A program made the position numbers and the translations under genes. A stretch of 64,000 bases of DNA from Piper betle (taxonomy: Eukaryota; Streptophyta; Magnoliopsida; Piperales; Piperaceae), in NCBI GenBank assembly GCA_033002965.1, contig JAURVB010013638.1, forward strand, positions 1-64,000, in the 5' to 3' direction. This document shows positions 1 through 15,874 of the stretch, piece by piece (the stretch's first letter is position 1; every line of letters starts with the position of its first letter). The notes under the pieces were generated by a model. It saw nothing but the letters and a program-made list of their open reading frames with translations, made no database searches and was not told where the DNA came from.

Positions 1-642
1 GACGTTTTCTTATATATATGTAGGTGATAAGCACGAGATGGATGAGCCAGCTTGGACGGAGGAGCAATGAGGTCTTGTGCACACACATGTTAGATTTCTG
101 AATGTTTAATATTGTATTATTATGTTATTATTTTGTGAATGCTATGATTAAATGTTTGAGGCATGATAGGATATGATTAAATGAAATGAGATGATGCTAA
201 GACATGATGATAAGAGATGAAATGAAATGATCAGAGTAGCGCAGCAAAAGTATGATGGGTTGAAACCCAAGCTTCAGAATGAGTGTATAGTAGATTAGAT
301 TCTGTGTGAATGAAATTGTTTGATAGTTAGTTACATATATTTTTATATGTATATTTGACAGGGTGGCCCCTAATTACATTTTTATGGGAAATTCTGTCCC
401 TTTTATTTTATAATTTTTACTAATTTCGATTGTAATTGTGTTGGTGTGAAGTTTAGGTTGCATGTCATCCATGTAGTATCATGTTAGGGTTTTATGAATT
501 TATCCATGCATGACAAGTCGTATCTACATCTTAAGACGCCGAGATTGGATCCGTATGAGTTAGGTTCGGGTTAGCCAACCTAACCGGGGCCCGTAACATG
601 CCGGTTCGGTTCACGAGCGTGAACCGGATTTGGGGTGTTACA
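1..642 (-). mobile_element. R-family solo-LTR-like element, partial (R1)
   Basis: The reverse complement starts with TGTAACACCCC at 642 and runs parallel to the start of the copy at 21280. It shares the 'gattggatccg' block and the region near the left window edge that resembles 21840-21870. The element runs off the left edge. It sits against the inner part of a plus-strand copy of the same family (643 onward), so it appears inserted in that copy; the right-hand TSD would be GTTAG at 643-647. No coding sequence is visible. Termini of this type occur on LTRs of Ty3/gypsy chromoviruses (Tekay/Del-like), but that assignment is inference. Confidence 0.6.
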
Positions 643-2619
643 GTTAGGATCCCTTAAGAATGAAACGACCCACTCACCAATTCAGAGCCCGTTGTGACCG
701 ATACATGCGCCCTCTCACGGTATGTGTAAGTATATTGCCCCATCTCACCTCTTACTAAAAATCATAAAATTCATACTATAGGGCTAGGTAGGGAATTAAA
801 TTTTAGCCCTAAGGCAACTTGATCTAGAGTTGATTTGCAAAACAAACTTGAGGGATCTCATCCTGTAGGGTTTTTAATCTGGAAATCATTCGGTTAAATT
901 ACTCGGTTAATTGGAATCCAATAAATCTACAACTCAGCACATCATGTATCAGTCAAATCAAAACTCGATAGAGGAGATTATCAGAGCCCTAAACGAACTT
1001 GGTATGAACTCCAAGTTGGGTCTCGCACCTAAGCAGCGAGCCCCTACTCTGTACCTATATATCAAAGCTAAATGCTAATGCCCAATATGATGTATCATTA
1101 TATCATAACATACAAAACATGATGAATTACTATCCACTAGGGCATCTATCATCACAAAACAAATGCAACACTAGTATTGCATATGTCGATTACAAATATT
1201 TAACATAATCGATCTCAAATCGTATTTACCCTGTAATATTTAGATAACTATTCCACTTATCACAATTCACGACAAGCAAACTTCGTTAACTAAATCCAGA
1301 TAGCAATACCAATTTGTATTCAAGTTATATAACGAATTTATCAGATAATTACTAACTCTCATCACATTTCATCATTACAAATTATCAATAATTATAGAGA
1401 CTCATCAAAATCATGATAACTAATTCATACACCATTGTGTAATTTAATTACCAATTTTAATCACATCCTAATTCTCACACACATCACGATAATTAATAAT
1501 ATATAATTCAATTAAATCTAAATCGGGTATACCTAGTATCAAAAATGGCAGACGGAGACCGACAGTCCATATGGGTTCGACAATGTGGTGTTGGGGTTCG
1601 AACCAAACCCTCAGAGATATGAGCCAACCAGCAAGGAACGGCAGTTGCCGTCAAGCGACAACACGTATTCACAACCAGTGACAATTATTGCTGCTGGAGA
1701 CCGAACAGCAAGGGAGGAGGGGACGGCCTGACAAGCATGCCAAGGGAAAGAGAAAACAACATGGGCTGGCTGAGCATGGCCGGCAGTTGAGGTAAGTTGT
1801 GCAAAGGAAATGCCCGGCGAACTCTGAAAAAGATGGTGTCTTTGGGTCGTCCACAAATGGAGATTCCGGTCGGACATGTGCCAACAACAACAAGGGAGGG
1901 AAGCCGAGGCCTGTCCAGTGTCAATGAGGCGTGGCCACGACAGAGAGGTGACGGCCAGGAGAGTTGATCAGGTAGCGGCGAGGGTGAATCAATAATTGGG
2001 AGAAGGAGAGGAAGGTAGGGTGAGGGTGAGAAGTCGATGACGACGGCAAGTGGGTGGCCGATGGCGATGCAACCTGTGCCAGAGGTGGAAACATGTGTCA
2101 AAGTGGGGGATGTCATGGCGGTCGGTACAACAAGGAAGAAAATGATCGGCCAGAAGTAAAAATTATAACACAATGGCAATGTTGTATTTTAAACATTATT
2201 CAATCTTGATCTTGAGTCAAAAATAATAAATAAATTTTAAAAAAATATAAAATAAAATATGATACAATACCATAAAATAAACTACACTCAATAAGCATCA
2301 AATGACATGTTCTAAACCTACCATCTCACCCAAAATACTAACACGTCCTAAGACGATAAACGACCTAATTCTAATTTTACTGTCCAATGTATTAAAAAAT
2401 ATAAAAAATCTGGCACACTATCGTATGTTCTGATAACTCATTTTCCTGTTGTATTACTAACATTATCATCTTCTATTCGGGTACACTTGATCCTCATGGC
2501 TCATAACATATGGCGATCTCGACTCAACGCATGTGTTATTAAACAGACTCAACTCGAACCGACGATTGAACCGACCGGTTCAAGAGTATAAAACCCTGAC
2601 TCAAGTCACGGGTTTTACA
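643..2619 (+). mobile_element. R-family solo-LTR-like element, 3' part (R2)
   Basis: It begins in the conserved inner block 'aggatccc...cagagcccg', also present near 22286, 5596, 11330 and 63615. It ends with the family terminus GGTTTTACA at 2619. A GC-rich stretch near 1540-2170 gives open frames on both strands, which other copies also show, so it is base composition and not a gene. The 5' part is displaced to the left by R1. No TSD can be checked because the left end lies outside the window. Confidence 0.6.
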
Positions 2620-3193
2620 TAGGCCTTATACTTATTATGCGATTTTGGATTTTTGTTGCACACATAATCGATGGAAGGGTGATGCTCACTGAGGTGCCTG
2701 GTCAGTACCCACCTGTGGTGCTCAATTAGTGGTTAATTGTGTTTATGATTATCAGTTATAATGCATGCTAGCAATGTGTATTTTAGTGTTTTAGCATGGC
2801 ATATCTAGATCACATCATGTCTTAGTTGTGAACAATTAGGCCCTATTGGCTACGGGCATGTTGCCATGAATAAGGTTCCAGCTCATGCGTAGTACCGACA
2901 CGTTAATTTGAGTAGTCTTGTTCGTATGCGTGAATATCTCTGTGATCATGATTAGGTCATATTGGCCTTATTGTGAGTTAGATTGTGTGTGGAGAAATTC
3001 CTCATTTCATTTTAGTTTTTCCGTGGATAATTTTTTATCCATTTGCCAATTTTGCTAATTTCTCTATTAGTTATTTTAGACTTAGTGACACTCGTTGTTG
3101 TCCTGTTTTCTTATTTTTACATAAGTGCATTGATGTGGAGTTGGTTGGCCTAGGAATACGAATCATGAGGAGGCTTGGAGATGTTGTGCTGGG
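2620..3193. other. Spacer between two R copies, no gene recognised
   Basis: This is 574 bases between the 3' terminus of R2 and the 5' terminus of R3, both on the plus strand. It could be the short internal domain of a non-autonomous LTR element, with R2 and R3 as its LTRs, or plain flanking DNA. I see no match to the initiator-Met primer-binding site right after 2619 and no clean polypurine tract before 3194, so the question stays open. Confidence 0.3.
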
Positions 3194-6100
3194 TGTAACA
3201 CCCCAATTCAGCTCACCTGCAAACCGAACAATAAATGCTACACGTGACTGAACCATTCGTTAATCTACTTAATTTGGTCAAGCCAACCTGGATCTACCCT
3301 CGGTGTCTCAAGATGGTGATGTAAACATTCAATGCATGGATGAAATGTTTAGGTTCTAAATTTTCCTAGATGCATGATATGATATGTCATCCATATTCAA
3401 AACAACCCAAACTCATTCAAAGTTCGAAGAATACGATTTTTAAAACAAAACGAACCAAGTCTCCCCTAAAAGTGCAATATGGACCACCATGTCAACAACA
3501 ATTATTATATATAGATAAAAACATAAACAATGTCCAAAACATTGTACTTTCACGCAGCATTCCCATTATGATCATTTTCATTTCCTGAGTTTGGTCTTGA
3601 CCCCATTAGCTTGTCCTGTTCCATTCTATGCATAATAATCATCATTCACAGATCATATTATTATTTTCACACTGAACATTTCCTACAATCAAACATTATA
3701 TCATTCATCCACAATAAAATGCATAACAGTTCATCACTTCACATTGTCATTTATTCCATATGGCAAGTACAAGTGTGCAAGTTACATTACTGCTCCTTCG
3801 GAGTCTCGACAACCCTCAGTCATTCAAGTTTTTAGCTACATATATACTAGGGAAAAGTCAGTAACGAGTGTTACTAGTCCAAAAATAACTAATTGTCAAA
3901 ATGGCACAGGAGAGATGACTCTCCTCTCCTGTTAAATAAAATCATTCATCTATACTTCTGTATTAGAAATACTCATAAGGGCACTAATCAAGAACCGTCA
4001 GCCTCAGCTTGATAGTGTCCCATTCTGACTCATCAGATACCTCGGCATTGTCAAACTATCTCACGCTTGAGAAAATCAATTATCCTAAAGCCCTCTACAT
4101 CATCCATATAACTCCTAGCCATGAGCACAAAAACCAAGTACTTTCAAGTAAGTGCCTTCAGTACCCTTTGAATCCACAAGTCTAAACATGCGCTATATTG
4201 CAGTACTCATAATCCTCCACACTTCTCCGCGTTTGAGAAGCTCAAAATGTGAAGTTGTCAGTGTAATGACCCCCCCGTTATGAGCCACGAGCCAAGTGTT
4301 ACTATATAGAACTAAGTGTCTCATAAATTAATTTTCTATTAATTTTTAATATTTTAAATAAACTAATTACATAAAATTTAATATAATAAATGATCGGAAT
4401 AATCTAAGGTCCATGAACTGAACCAAAATCCCACTGCCATGCAAACAATCTAGAAAAATAATAGTCCAATAACAGAATCCTCCAGCTGTCCCAACTCTAC
4501 CCATCCTTCCATGCTTATACTTGCGGAGGTAATTCCGCATTAATGATAAAAACACTAAGTCATATAATTACAAGAAATAATTAATATATTCCACAACATC
4601 TAAATTATGCCTTTTAGTGATTATAAGCTTATGCTGAGCTCTTAATATGCTGGGAGGGTGGTCACCCATCCAGCTACAATCTCATGTATGTGCACACATG
4701 CTACGTGACCCTTTGTAGTTATCAATATTTGCCATTAACTCACCCTCTCGGTATCACAAGTGCATAATGAGCCGTCTTACACCACTGCGCCCTATCACCC
4801 CTTTTGACGGCATGCATTTAATCTTTCAAGAATTTTAAGGGTGCTGCCCTGTGTCGGACTGAATCAATTCTTTGGCCCCAGTTGTGCTCGGCGCATGGTG
4901 GTCGAATGTGGGCTCAAGCCAACTAAGACTCCCACATTGTAATTTTTTTAAGGGTGCTGCCCCGTGTCGGATTGAACCAATTTTTTGGCCCCAATTGCAC
5001 TCGGCATATGGTGGTCGAATGTGGGCTTAGGCCTAATAGGACTCCCACATAAGAATATATAATATTTTGAGTAATTATACGAACTTGGAATTTTGATGAG
5101 GCACCCTCAACTATGACACACGATCGTAATACGAATGAAACTTCTCGAAAACCTTCCCTTTGTGAGCCAAATGTGCTCACAATCTATCATGTTAATGTTT
5201 TATTTAACAATCAACAGAATTCTCCTTTATATAAAAGAATATATGTAGAATTCAAGAAGTCACTACATTAAATTTTATAGAAAAGAACGTAATCACACGT
5301 AATTATATTAAATACCAACAATTAGTTTGATAATGAAATTTCAAAAACTTATTATTAACTTAATGCAAATGAATGTTAAATCACACTCACAACTCCCAAT
5401 CCAAAAAATTCAATAAATAAGATTTATTTAAAACCATTCATAAATATCATTGTACCGATATGATAAAGGTAATAATTGATAATTTATAATATTGATTTCC
5501 AAAAATTAATTTAATTAAATAATTTTTAAGATTCGTTCTAATATTTACAAAGCCCTAAATAAAATAACCTAATTATTTTCAGGGTTTTACTGTCAGGATC
5601 CCTCAGGAATGGAATGACCCGCTCACCAATCCAAAGCCTGCTTTGACTGGCTCGTGGTGCATGTGAGTCGACTTTCCCTTGTCTTACATCTTACTGAAAA
5701 ATCGAAAAAACTATACATAAATAGGTTTTGGTAGAGATTATAATGTAGTAGGCCCAAAGGCATCATGATCTCGATCTAAGTTTTCTAAAACAAACTCGAA
5801 GGATCTCATCCTTTAGAGTTATTAATCTAGAAATTCATACGATTAAATGGTCTGTGTGGAGTGGGATACAATAAATTTACCACTCGACACGCCCTCTTAC
5901 ATGTTAAATCAAATCACGATAGAGTGAGAAGTGAAACCAAAAGTGAAACCTAAACGGACCTGGTTGAAGCTTCAATCATGTCCACGCGCATAGGCAGCAA
6001 GCTCCTACTTCGTATCTACACATTAAATCTAAAAGCTAACGCCTACTATCTGAATGATGCATTCACACATCCTAAACAATACACTCATATCAAACATTCA

Positions 6101-7309
6101 TATCAATTCACATTGTGATTTCCTAACTTTTCCTAATTTACATTGTAGTTAATTAACAATTCATACTTAATTTACTTAAGCAGTTCATTAGCATTTATTT
6201 CATATCATTCAAATCACGCAAATTCATTTTTTATTTATAATAAAAATATTTTACTATGTCAATCAATCAAATCCTAGCATGTTATGCTAATAATTATTAA
6301 TTTTTAAATAATTAGGTCGGAGTTAACTATACCTCACATCGTCGGTGATCAGCGACGACTAGGGTTTGTTGTACAGTTCGGGACTTTAATTTGGCACCCG
6401 GTGGCGTCCGAAGTTTGATCCAGTTTAGCTGAAGGAATCTTACAAAAATCTGGCGATTTTCGGCGAATTCCAGAAAATTCGATTTTCTAGCGGCTTCCAC
6501 CTGTTTTTCGGCTGCTCTATAGCAATTTTCCGGTGACTATTTCGACAAGGTGGTTGGGGCTGTGGCTCGGCACCGGCTTGGCAAGCTAGACACGACCACG
6601 GTGATGGAGAAGGCTACGGCGGCAGTGGTGGTCGGAGTTACACGGAGTCACCCGATCGGCCTTGTGTCAGTGCTAGCGATGACGCACAGTGGGGGGGGGT
6701 CGAAGGGGCAGTGATGGCGGAGCGGCATGGCTGGTGGCAAAATCGGCGTCGGGGCATGGCTTTAGTGCGTCATAGAGGCCAGGCGGAGCCTAGGATGGTT
6801 GGGGGATGCTCGGCAACACTCCAACAGAGGTCGACAGCATCGATCGGAGGTGGTGGCATTTGGGGCAGCGTCAAGGCGGAGATCAAGGAGAGAGGGAGGA
6901 ACTTCGGGGTGAAAGGTTTCATAATTACAAGTTGATTCGACTCCGACTAGAGTCAAAAATAATAACTAACTTTTAATAAATTCTAAAAAAATCCAAATAA
7001 ATATGAAAAAATACCATAAAATATAATACACTTAATAACATCAAGATGACATGTTTTATGACTAATAACCCACCCAAACTGCTATCTAACGCGTCCTAAT
7101 GCGTTAGTCGTGCTAAAAATAATTTCACGATCAAATACATAAAAAGAATAACTGCATACTATCATATACTCTAATAACTTATTTCACCTCATTTTTTTAC
7201 GTTATCATCATATACTCAAGTACACTTGACCCTCATTGCTCATAATGTACGGCCGTCCTTGGCTTAGCACGCGCATTATGAAACTGTCTCAACTCAAACC
7301 GATGATATG
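3194..7309 (+). mobile_element. R-family element interrupted by an S element (R3)
   Basis: It starts TGTAACACCCC at 3194, follows the family order of blocks to 'gttgtcag' at 4261, and resumes after the S1 insertion at 5597 with the family's 'gatccctcagg' block. A GC-rich segment (about 6400-6950) precedes the AT-rich end, as in the other copies. The 3' terminus is missing: the copy stops near 7309 where another TGTGACACC start begins. It is an old, decayed copy with no coding content. Confidence 0.6.
4262..5591 (+). mobile_element. S-family solo-LTR-like element (S1)
   Basis: It starts TGTAATGACC and ends GGGTTTTACT, flanked by a 5-bp TSD GTCAG (4257-4261 and 5592-5596). This fits an LTR-retrotransposon solo LTR whose final CA has mutated to CT. 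It is 1330 bp. It carries a local tandem duplication of about 110 bp (about 4836-4935 and 4946-5052, both with 'gggtgctgcc' and 'catggtggtcgaatgtggg'). From about 5128 to 5345 it resembles part of the Copia 1 LTR. There is no gene. A second copy is at 59274-60449. Confidence 0.75.
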
Positions 7310-7488
7310 TGTGACACCCCGAATTCGTTAATAAAATATTATATCCTTATATTTACTTTATAAGTTAGTTTGAAATAATGATAGAAAAGCCTATAAATAT
7401 TATATCTTCTCCCCAACGTCAAAAAGAGAAAGAATAAGAAGTTACAGTATTCCAAGAAGAGGGATGATATGTGTGACACCTTGATATG
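7310..7488 (+). repeat. R-terminus fragments in direct repeat
   Basis: The motif 'gatatgtgtgacacc' occurs three times, near 7304, 7466 and 7483. The first is followed by about 150 bp of AT-rich sequence, and the third begins a longer R copy. This looks like a short truncated R fragment plus small duplications at an insertion hotspot. No gene is visible. Confidence 0.4.
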
Positions 7489-8234
7489 TGTGACACCTTG
7501 AATCCGCGAATCGAACTGAAATGTTTTGGGTCCCAATTAAGTTAGTTAACCTGAATTTAACCCTAGTGGATCTACTCTCGATGTCTCAAGATGAAAGATA
7601 CTATTGCATGGATAAATGCACAGAACCCTAACATGCTATTACATGGATGACATGACCACTAGTTCACATATCAAAATAATTATGATAAAATCAATAAAAA
7701 ATCTTGAAATAAAAAGGACAGTCTCCCCTAAAATTGCAATTAGGGGCCACCCGGTCACTGCTCTTTTGTCAAAGTCGGCATATCCAGTATTTAATCCTCA
7801 CCTACATATATATAAAAGAAACGTCAATAACGAGTGTTAATGATCCAAAAATATAACTACATAGCAAACTGACAAATGAGAGCTGAGTCTCATTTTGAAG
7901 AAAATATTTATATACTTCTCATGAACACTCCTAAGGGCATCTACTAAGGAGCCACTAAACTACAAACCCGATAGCGTCCCGAGCTGACTGGTTTGATGCC
8001 TCTCTTAACATTTTCTCATTTTCCTGACCCCTTGGGATTACCAGTATATCCTAAGCCCTTTCCTTTCCTCCATAATTCTCCTGGTCTTGAGCATGAAAGT
8101 CGAGCACTCTCAGGCAATCCTTTAGTACCTTTGAAACTACAAGTCCTGACGTGTGCTATACTAAACAGTACCCGTAAACCTCCACATTGCTCAGGGTGTG
8201 AGGAACTCAAGACAGGAGTTGTAAGGATCCCTCG

Positions 8235-9898
8235 TGCGACACCCCGATTTCGGTTCACCTAAGAACTGAATCAGAAATGCTACAATCGAGTCAAGTCATG
8301 TTTAAAGTTGTCGGTCAGTAAGACTCAATCAATACAATAAATCGAATCAACCTTCTTGGTGTCATGAGAATGGAAAACATTATTAAATGCATGTCAAAAC
8401 ACATCAAATATAAGTGAAAGTAAGAAAAGAAATAAATGCGCTGAGCTCAAGTGTGTGTAGCATTTATCTGTCCTTCCCCGAAGTCGATTCAAGATTTACA
8501 AGGGCTACATATATTATATTAAAAACGTTAGTAACGAATGTTACTGGTCCAAAAAATAACTAATACAAACTGGCAAATAGGTATTCCATTACCCATGAAA
8601 ACTTATGAAACTTTAAGATTGTCTCACACTGGGCAGTAAGCAAATATACTTAAGCAAGTGTCGGCTACCCTACACGGTTCATAATCATATTCATACATAC
8701 AATGCTTACACCCTCACACCTTCCATATCACCCCCCACGATACTTGAGTGGGAAAAGGGAACAGTTAAGTTAGTGCCACAAATTCTAGAAATGTACTGCA
8801 TTATGAAGTATCCTCATACACCACACTACCTCAGGGTTTAAAAGACTACTAGTGTGGTCCATACATATCTCTGTACCACTCATTCTCTTCTTCGTGGAAT
8901 CCATAAAAATTGCGCATACTTATATAATAGGCTTAGGGAAGAGGTTTGTATCATAAATTTCTAGAGCTTAATTTTGAAAACCAACAAGGGATCTCATCAT
9001 TCTAGTTTTATTAAACATGTGTCGAAAATACAGCTAAAAGGTCTGACATCGGAGGGGTCCAATAAAACACCGCCGATGCCATCCTACGTATAAAGCACGA
9101 TTAAACTCAACACGCAAAGAGTCAAGTAGAGAAGGAGAGTCCTCCGGACCTGTGGTCCAAGCTCGAAGTGTATCTACACATCTACGGCAAGCTCGAACTC
9201 CGAAACCTACATTGGAACCAATTACTAAGTAAAATACTAATATTTCTATATTATGTATGCTCGTGGTGTGTGCTCACATCATCAACACACCCTAATAAAA
9301 AAGACTATACTAAATAAACATACCATTAAACACACAACATGTAAATCGAGGCATGATAAAGAAAATAAATAATAACAAATAATAAATAAATAAATACATA
9401 CAATCATGGATAAATAAATAGATAATAAATACATAAACACAATCAATACTCCAATCATAAAATAACAATATCATATACTATATACGGCTAAAGACGAGTA
9501 AATATTACATATACTCGTTTTAGTAATCATGTAAATAATTAAATAAATAAATACATAAAAATTCTATAAATAAATAAATAAAAAATTATGTAATTTTAAT
9601 TCATCATGAATAATAATAATAATATCATTGCCATCATTATAGAATACGTAATTAAATATAATTAAATAATAACTTACACGCAACAAACAAGTAAATAAAT
9701 ATATACAATTTAATAAACACAAAAATACTAACATTAATAAGTAAATATACTATTAATAATAACAAATAATCATGTAAATATACATCATATACAATAAACA
9801 TATTATTAAAAATAAATAAATAATAACGAATAAATAAATAATAAATAAATAAATAAATAAATAAAAACACTTATAACATCAAATTATGCTAAATAATG

Positions 9899-9941
<43 letters not shown>

Positions 9942-11319
9942 ATGTAAGGGTTTTCAAATTAATGAAACCGGTCGAAAAACGGTTGAAATCGGGCTGAAAT
10001 GGCAAATCGAGTCAACCCATGCGAGTCAAGCCAAGTCGACTCAGCCGAGTCAATAAACAGTGTTGACCATGTAGTTAGATGTGGCACGGGCTCGGGCATG
10101 ACTACGGACGCAATCGTGGCAAGCAGACGCATAAATGGACAGGCGGACGCGGACACGGACACGGACACGGCATGGGCAGGAGGCGCAAATCTAGTAAACA
10201 GGCCGGCAGGGGCGGCGGTGTCCGTCACTGGAAAATGCCGACGGCGGGCAGGATCGATGGCCCATGCGATGAGGAGCATGTTGGTGATGGTGGTCGGTGG
10301 ATTCCGGCCATTGGCTGGCCAGAAGTTAGTTGGAAAGGGGCGGCATTACCGCCATGTGCAGCAACATCGCCGACAGCGATTGCGTCCACGGCGAAGATCG
10401 GTGTCGGTCTCAAATGGAAGATCTCGGTGAGGGAAGGCTGTCGGGGTGGTCGGATCGGCCGAAGATGGCTCGCCGGTGCCGGAAAATGACTCGAAAGGCG
10501 GCGGTACAGAGGAAATCGGCTTTCAAAAACTCTCTCACCGGCGGCGACTGCAGTGGCACCGATGGTCGTGAGTGGTACGAATGGAAGGCCGGCCGTGAGA
10601 TGGTCATGGGCGTACCGATCTGGTGGCCGGGTACGAGGCTGAGACTCGCCGGCGGTGAGCCGAAGTGGCGGTGGCGTAATGGTGGAAAATTTCAAAATCG
10701 TGAAAACTCTATGGAAATCAATAGGTGGAGATAAAAGGTTGAGCGTTTCTTGTCCCGTGTCACGATTGGGTCGTCTAATAACTCGTGGCCTAATAGGGGC
10801 CCACCTATAGGTATATATAATATAAGTATGGACGAAAAATTCTAATTGAGACCGTCCAAAGTCAAAATTGACTCAAAGTCCTAAAAGTGACTTTATAGGC
10901 GGGAATCGAGGCAAGTATGTTAAATGGGTTGTACTCAATCAAACTGGGCCCACATGGGCACAATCAAGCAATCCAAAATTTCAATGTTTCATGCAAATGA
11001 AATACCCTGAAAATCTCAAATGGATATTAAACATTGCAACGGCTTAGTTCTAGGCCTAAGATCTAGGCTAACTAATAAAAATCATATGTATACATCGTGT
11101 ATACACTGATAACTCATCATATACAGTATCATAAGTGAAACCATCATATGTATATAGGGCATACTCATCCTCCATAACATGCTCACATGGCCATTTGGTC
11201 CTCATACTCATATTCTTAAAATTAGTCTAGATCGAGCTCGCTCGAACCAACTCGATACTATCCTAAACAGGGAAAAACTAAAATTGGGTAAAATCCTAAC
11301 CCAAAAATGAGGTTTTACA
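8235..11319 (+). mobile_element. R-family solo-LTR-like element nested in another R copy (R4 inner)
   Basis: It begins TGCGACACCCC and ends GGTTTTACA, flanked by CCTCG (8230-8234) and CCTCA (11320-11324), a 5-bp TSD with one mismatch. It is 3085 bp. It contains an AT-rich (AATA)n tract with a (TA)n run (about 9300-9936) and a GC-rich island (about 9959-10740) with open frames on both strands. The frames overlap on opposite strands, match no known protein and track the composition, so I do not call a gene. The insertion point equals a conserved position of the host copy. Confidence 0.7.
9902..9936. repeat. (TA)n microsatellite
   Basis: An uninterrupted TA dinucleotide tract inside the AT-rich part of the inner R4 element, just before its GC-rich island. 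Confidence 0.9.
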
Positions 11320-12878
11320 CCTCAAGAATGGAACAACCCTTTCACTAATTCAGAGCCTACTTTGACTAGCACGTGCACCCACTCATGGTACGTGCGAGTC
11401 GATTTTCTCATCTCTTGTCTTACTAAAACACGATAAAACTATATATAGGCCTGCGATGGGATTTTTATAATATCCCCAAAGGCAAATTACGGTGGATATT
11501 ATTTTCGAAATCAAACTAGAGTATTCTCATCCTTGATGGTTATTAATCCGGAAAATAATTTATTAAATGACCCGGGTTAAGTGGGATCCGATAAATCGTA
11601 CTTAACCCATCCTAAAAGTAATAAAATAAACATACAATGGAATGGAACGTAAAATGGGGAACGAGTCCTAAATAAACCTGGAAGAAGCTCTGAGCGTGTT
11701 CTTCACCTAGGCGGCGAGTTCCTACTCCGTACCTACATATCAAACTAAAATCTAATACCCGCTTATGATGCATTCACACATCCTATGACATACACATATC
11801 AATCCATATAAGATTTCCTATGCTACATTGCATCAGATTACTATAATTACTTAGTTTACCTAATTAGCTCCTTAACATTCATTTTAATACAATTCAATCA
11901 TGCAAATTCATATTTTTATTACTATAAAAATATCTAACACATCAATCCATCAATCCTAGCATGTAGTGCTAATAATTATCACCTTCAATAAATTAAGTCG
12001 GAGTTAATTATACCTCGTGTTGTCGGCAATCAGTGATGGCTAGGGTTTTGTCGTGCGGCTCGAGACTTGAATTCGGCACCCGACGGCGTCCGAAGTTCGA
12101 ACGGATTCTACTAGATGAGTTTGGCGAAAGATCCGGGAAATTTCAGTGAATCCGATTTTTCAGAGGTTTCTGACGGTTTTTGGCAGTTTCTATCAATTTT
12201 TCGGCCACTTCGTGACAGTTTTCCGTCGAGGCAATCAAAGCTATAGATCGGCACTGGCTCAGCGAGTTCGACCCAATGGTGGTAGTGGTGAGGACAACAA
12301 TGGCATCAATGACCGCCAGCGGCGACAACGAGTTGGTTGTGGTCGGTCAGCTTGTTTGATAGGGCCTCGGTCGGCCTCAGTGATAGCGCTGGGTATGGGG
12401 GAAATGGTTGGGGGTTGAAGGGGCTAGTGTCGGTGGCACAATGACGGTGGAGTGGCGTAGACGTTGAGTAAAAATACTTATGTCGCAATAAATCCTTAAA
12501 AAATCTAGAAAAATAAGGGAAAATCTCATAAAATATAGTATACTCTATATAATATTATAGTGGCATGCTCTATAACCAATAACCCACCCAAACTGCTATA
12601 TAACACGTCTTAATACGTTATTCGGCTTAAAAATAATTTTATGATCTAATACTAAAATAAATAAATAAAAAATCTGGGCATACTCTCATTCTGATAACTC
12701 ATTCTTTTGCTATATTACTGATATTATCATTATATACTTATGTATGCATGCCCCTCGTGGTTCATAACAATACTGATTTCGGCTCAGTATACATGTCCTG
12801 AAATTAACTAGACTGAAAATGACAATCGAGCTAACCAGTTCTAACTATAAAACCCTGACTTAGATTATAGGTTATATA

Positions 12879-15803
<2,925 letters not shown>

Positions 15804-15868
15804 TTTTGCTTCTTCTTGCTTGTAATAATGGCAGTACTTGCGTGCAAGGCTATCACTTGAAACCTATT

Positions 15869-15874
15869 AATAAA
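15869..15874 (+). terminator. Polyadenylation-like signal AATAAA
   Basis: An AATAAA hexamer 66 bases after the last CRL pseudogene codon, well placed for the ancestral 3' end. Whether it is used is unknown. Confidence 0.4.

Larger units (their letters stand above)
7489..12878 (+). mobile_element. R-family element interrupted by another R element (R4 outer)
   Basis: It starts TGTGACACCTTG, keeps the family block 'ctttgaaactacaagtcc' near 8140, is cut at 8234, and resumes at 11325 with 'agaatggaacaaccc'. Its end is degenerate (ggttatata at about 12878 in place of ggttttaca). The GC-rich segment lies at about 12000-12470. The divergence suggests an old insertion that served as target for a younger copy of its own family. 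Confidence 0.55.

Noticed and set aside
9959..10734. Long overlapping open frames on both strands, up to about 156 codons
   Set aside because: They lie in the GC-rich island of an R element, overlap on opposite strands, show no domain, and are not preserved in the other R copies.
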